A stretch of DNA of 13,994 nucleotides from Fibrobacterales bacterium (GTDB lineage Bacteria > Fibrobacterota > Fibrobacteria > Fibrobacterales > Fibrobacteraceae), in contig BNUP01000050.1 of the NCBI GenBank assembly GCA_025997455.1, positions 1-13,994 on the forward strand, given 5' to 3'. Position 1 is the first letter of the stretch. Each line of letters starts with the position of its first letter. Below the pieces are notes generated by a model. That model did no database searches. It saw nothing but the letters and a program-made list of their open reading frames with translations, and was not told the DNA's origin. Positions 13,801-13,994 of this stretch are shown piece after piece. The translations under genes were made by a program, and so were the position numbers.

Positions 13801-13986
13801 AAGGGAACGCTGAAAATCCCCGGCTTTGCAGGAAAAGCGGCTGTTGAAGTATTGACTGCTCCAAAAGGTCAATCGGCAGGCAAAGTCTTTAAGATTGATG
13901 CTCCAAAGGCATCTTCACAAACCTTGAAGGAAGGCTCGCAGGTAATATTCCCCGCACATTCGGTAACACTGATTAAGATTGAGTAA
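10864..13986 (+). CDS. Secreted modular GH51-type cellulase, endoglucanase F (Cel51A)-like, with CBM30/CBM11-type modules
   Basis: A 1040-residue exported enzyme. Signal peptide 1-19 (cleavage AMA|Q). Two related beta-sandwich modules lie at about 28-201 and 240-420; both hold NDYSG, KGAxGGExxxFG, ITKDWxxVKIPL and end in a WIDNVEI/YVDQITF strand. A third module at about 443-605 (DFVIHDFENKP ... FQIDNVKL) looks CBM11-like. The catalytic domain runs from about 636 (DEIYGIN) with RYPGG at 669-673, the acid/base Glu745 in WELGNE and the nucleophile Glu859 in WLTEWN, a clan GH-A pair as in GH51. A C-terminal beta-sandwich ends in HSVTLIKIE. Length and architecture match the Fibrobacter succinogenes endoglucanase F as I recall it, so cellulose or mixed-glucan hydrolysis is more likely than arabinofuranosidase activity. 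GH44 or GH39 relationship is the alternative. No C-terminal sorting domain is visible. Confidence 0.8.
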   Translation: MLRKSALFLFLALATVAMAQRPSRLVVYKFFDEQYRTGGFDYSYGGKGSAAAIDKSQGFKSNTSIKITLDPNDYSGSSICLYNESFDFSKYLLDGAIEFDIKGAVGGEQAVFGLIDEEASDQKKTQVKLSLNKYVQITKDWQHVKIPLTDFPDRGLYWDQTKKTELPARIDWDKIAEFRVSIDKGTNPKGFQVWIDNVEIVKGSVPVAKPKAKVVYWDEKEETIDGPKDAAKLDGKAKALPNGVFYSDNLQGFGYVYGGLTAYKEQPSKTPGNASVIALYMDDNDYSGITLSLGEGKFVDLSKVRDKGGIYFWVKGAQGGEKVYFGILDNQGGDIKSQTKTNLQDWVVSQSITKDWKLVKIPLKKLPDAGKAWDASKQAEVTKNIQWNKIQEIRFSVGKADNKRDGRANDPVTVYVDQITFTENIDWIDPDLKWDTFKSSAPDFVIHDFENKPVYEGSQGPKSKLKFKVGPSKLDGNALVVEDYLMNDWVDVVFDFEKQKAPKELNDWTKHWALQFDVYTDKAWQGITVQLGDKGREIFVSSTGASKGRHTLFVPLRSFVKFPYYQPPEAIQNGVLDLDGIKVLDFKPSGEGTEGSFQIDNVKLTNLRELPRPKVPEIADLTITGDLNKVVTAKISDEIYGINAALWDGDLTKKETIEQVKKINHGVVRYPGGLRADDDHWKTILENKDWMIDTDEFLEWCKQTGTKPMFTVNFGTGTVEEAAEWVKYVNITKKAGVRDWELGNELYGDWHAQYAKYGADKGHAYGKRAVEFIKAMKAVDPTIKIGVLGVLDGEWNENVLKYTADIADALIVHHYPQHFGEENDFALLAAPQSLEGIFARVRETIKKLSKKDLEIWLTEWNSVDFNPGKQSISLINGLFVADYLGMLAKLNVGSAQYWDIHNDVTPEGGDYGYLSRSYDEEIGGNKPRPSYYAFQMASDGIRGKLVESNSENTDLSTYLAVNGKKKSLLVVNKNPYTAFKGTLKIPGFAGKAAVEVLTAPKGQSAGKVFKIDAPKASSQTLKEGSQVIFPAHSVTLIKIE

Positions 13987-13994
13987 AAACTCCT

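Overview
The window looks like a chromosomal piece of a Fibrobacterota bacterium (Fibrobacter or a termite-gut relative). The main pointers are a 1040-residue secreted GH51 protein with the architecture of Fibrobacter endoglucanase F, AT-rich coding DNA, SAM/quinone genes of an anaerobe, and PEGA-domain and lipoprotein envelope genes. This assignment is an inference from protein families, not a database match.

Layout. At the left edge the first 13 codons of an Rpn-type nuclease/transposase gene run leftwards. A repeat-filled divergent promoter region (42-201) separates it from a D-2-hydroxyacid dehydrogenase gene (202-1293). Two lipoprotein genes (1271-2077, 2074-2466) and a PEGA-domain envelope gene (2474-3703) follow in the same direction with overlaps, so this is probably one operon. 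Facing it is a minus-strand pair, leuD then nrdR (4808 to 3753). A second minus-strand pair, a short DnaA paralogue then an M16 peptidase (7280 to 4991), lies to its right. From 7487 rightwards are DUF3108, ubiE/menG, an orphan beta-class DNA methyltransferase and ubiX (7487-10581). The first three overlap by 11 nt each and ubiX follows after 39 nt. After a 282-bp repeat-bearing gap comes the large GH51 cellulase-type gene (10864-13986).

The unusual content is two families of dispersed inverted repeats. Family 1 (42-201, 4809-4950, 7281-7486) is a G/T-rich versus C/A-rich imperfect palindrome. It fills intergenic space exactly up to start codons, and every end that faces a gene start carries the motif YTTTCTAYMTTMCC 3-10 nt before the ATG, with no Shine-Dalgarno sequence. 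I infer that these ends are promoters giving leaderless or near-leaderless mRNAs. Family 2 (1006-1071, 1299-1450, 10615-10770) is a hairpin element. Two copies sit inside coding sequence and are read in the same frame, giving the shared peptide CRLVGxDDLLxSSSExTK. One is in a surface loop of the dehydrogenase; the other forms most of the N-terminus of a lipoprotein. This resembles the protein-invading palindromic elements known from Rickettsia, but in an unrelated sequence. A third, single-copy palindrome-bearing G-rich insert extends a loop of UbiX.

Functionally, ubiE/menG and ubiX point to menaquinone synthesis, leuD to leucine synthesis, nrdR to control of ribonucleotide reductase, and the GH51 enzyme to plant cell-wall degradation. 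The DnaA paralogue lacks domains I-II and has changed sensor II and DNA-recognition residues, so it is probably not the replication initiator.
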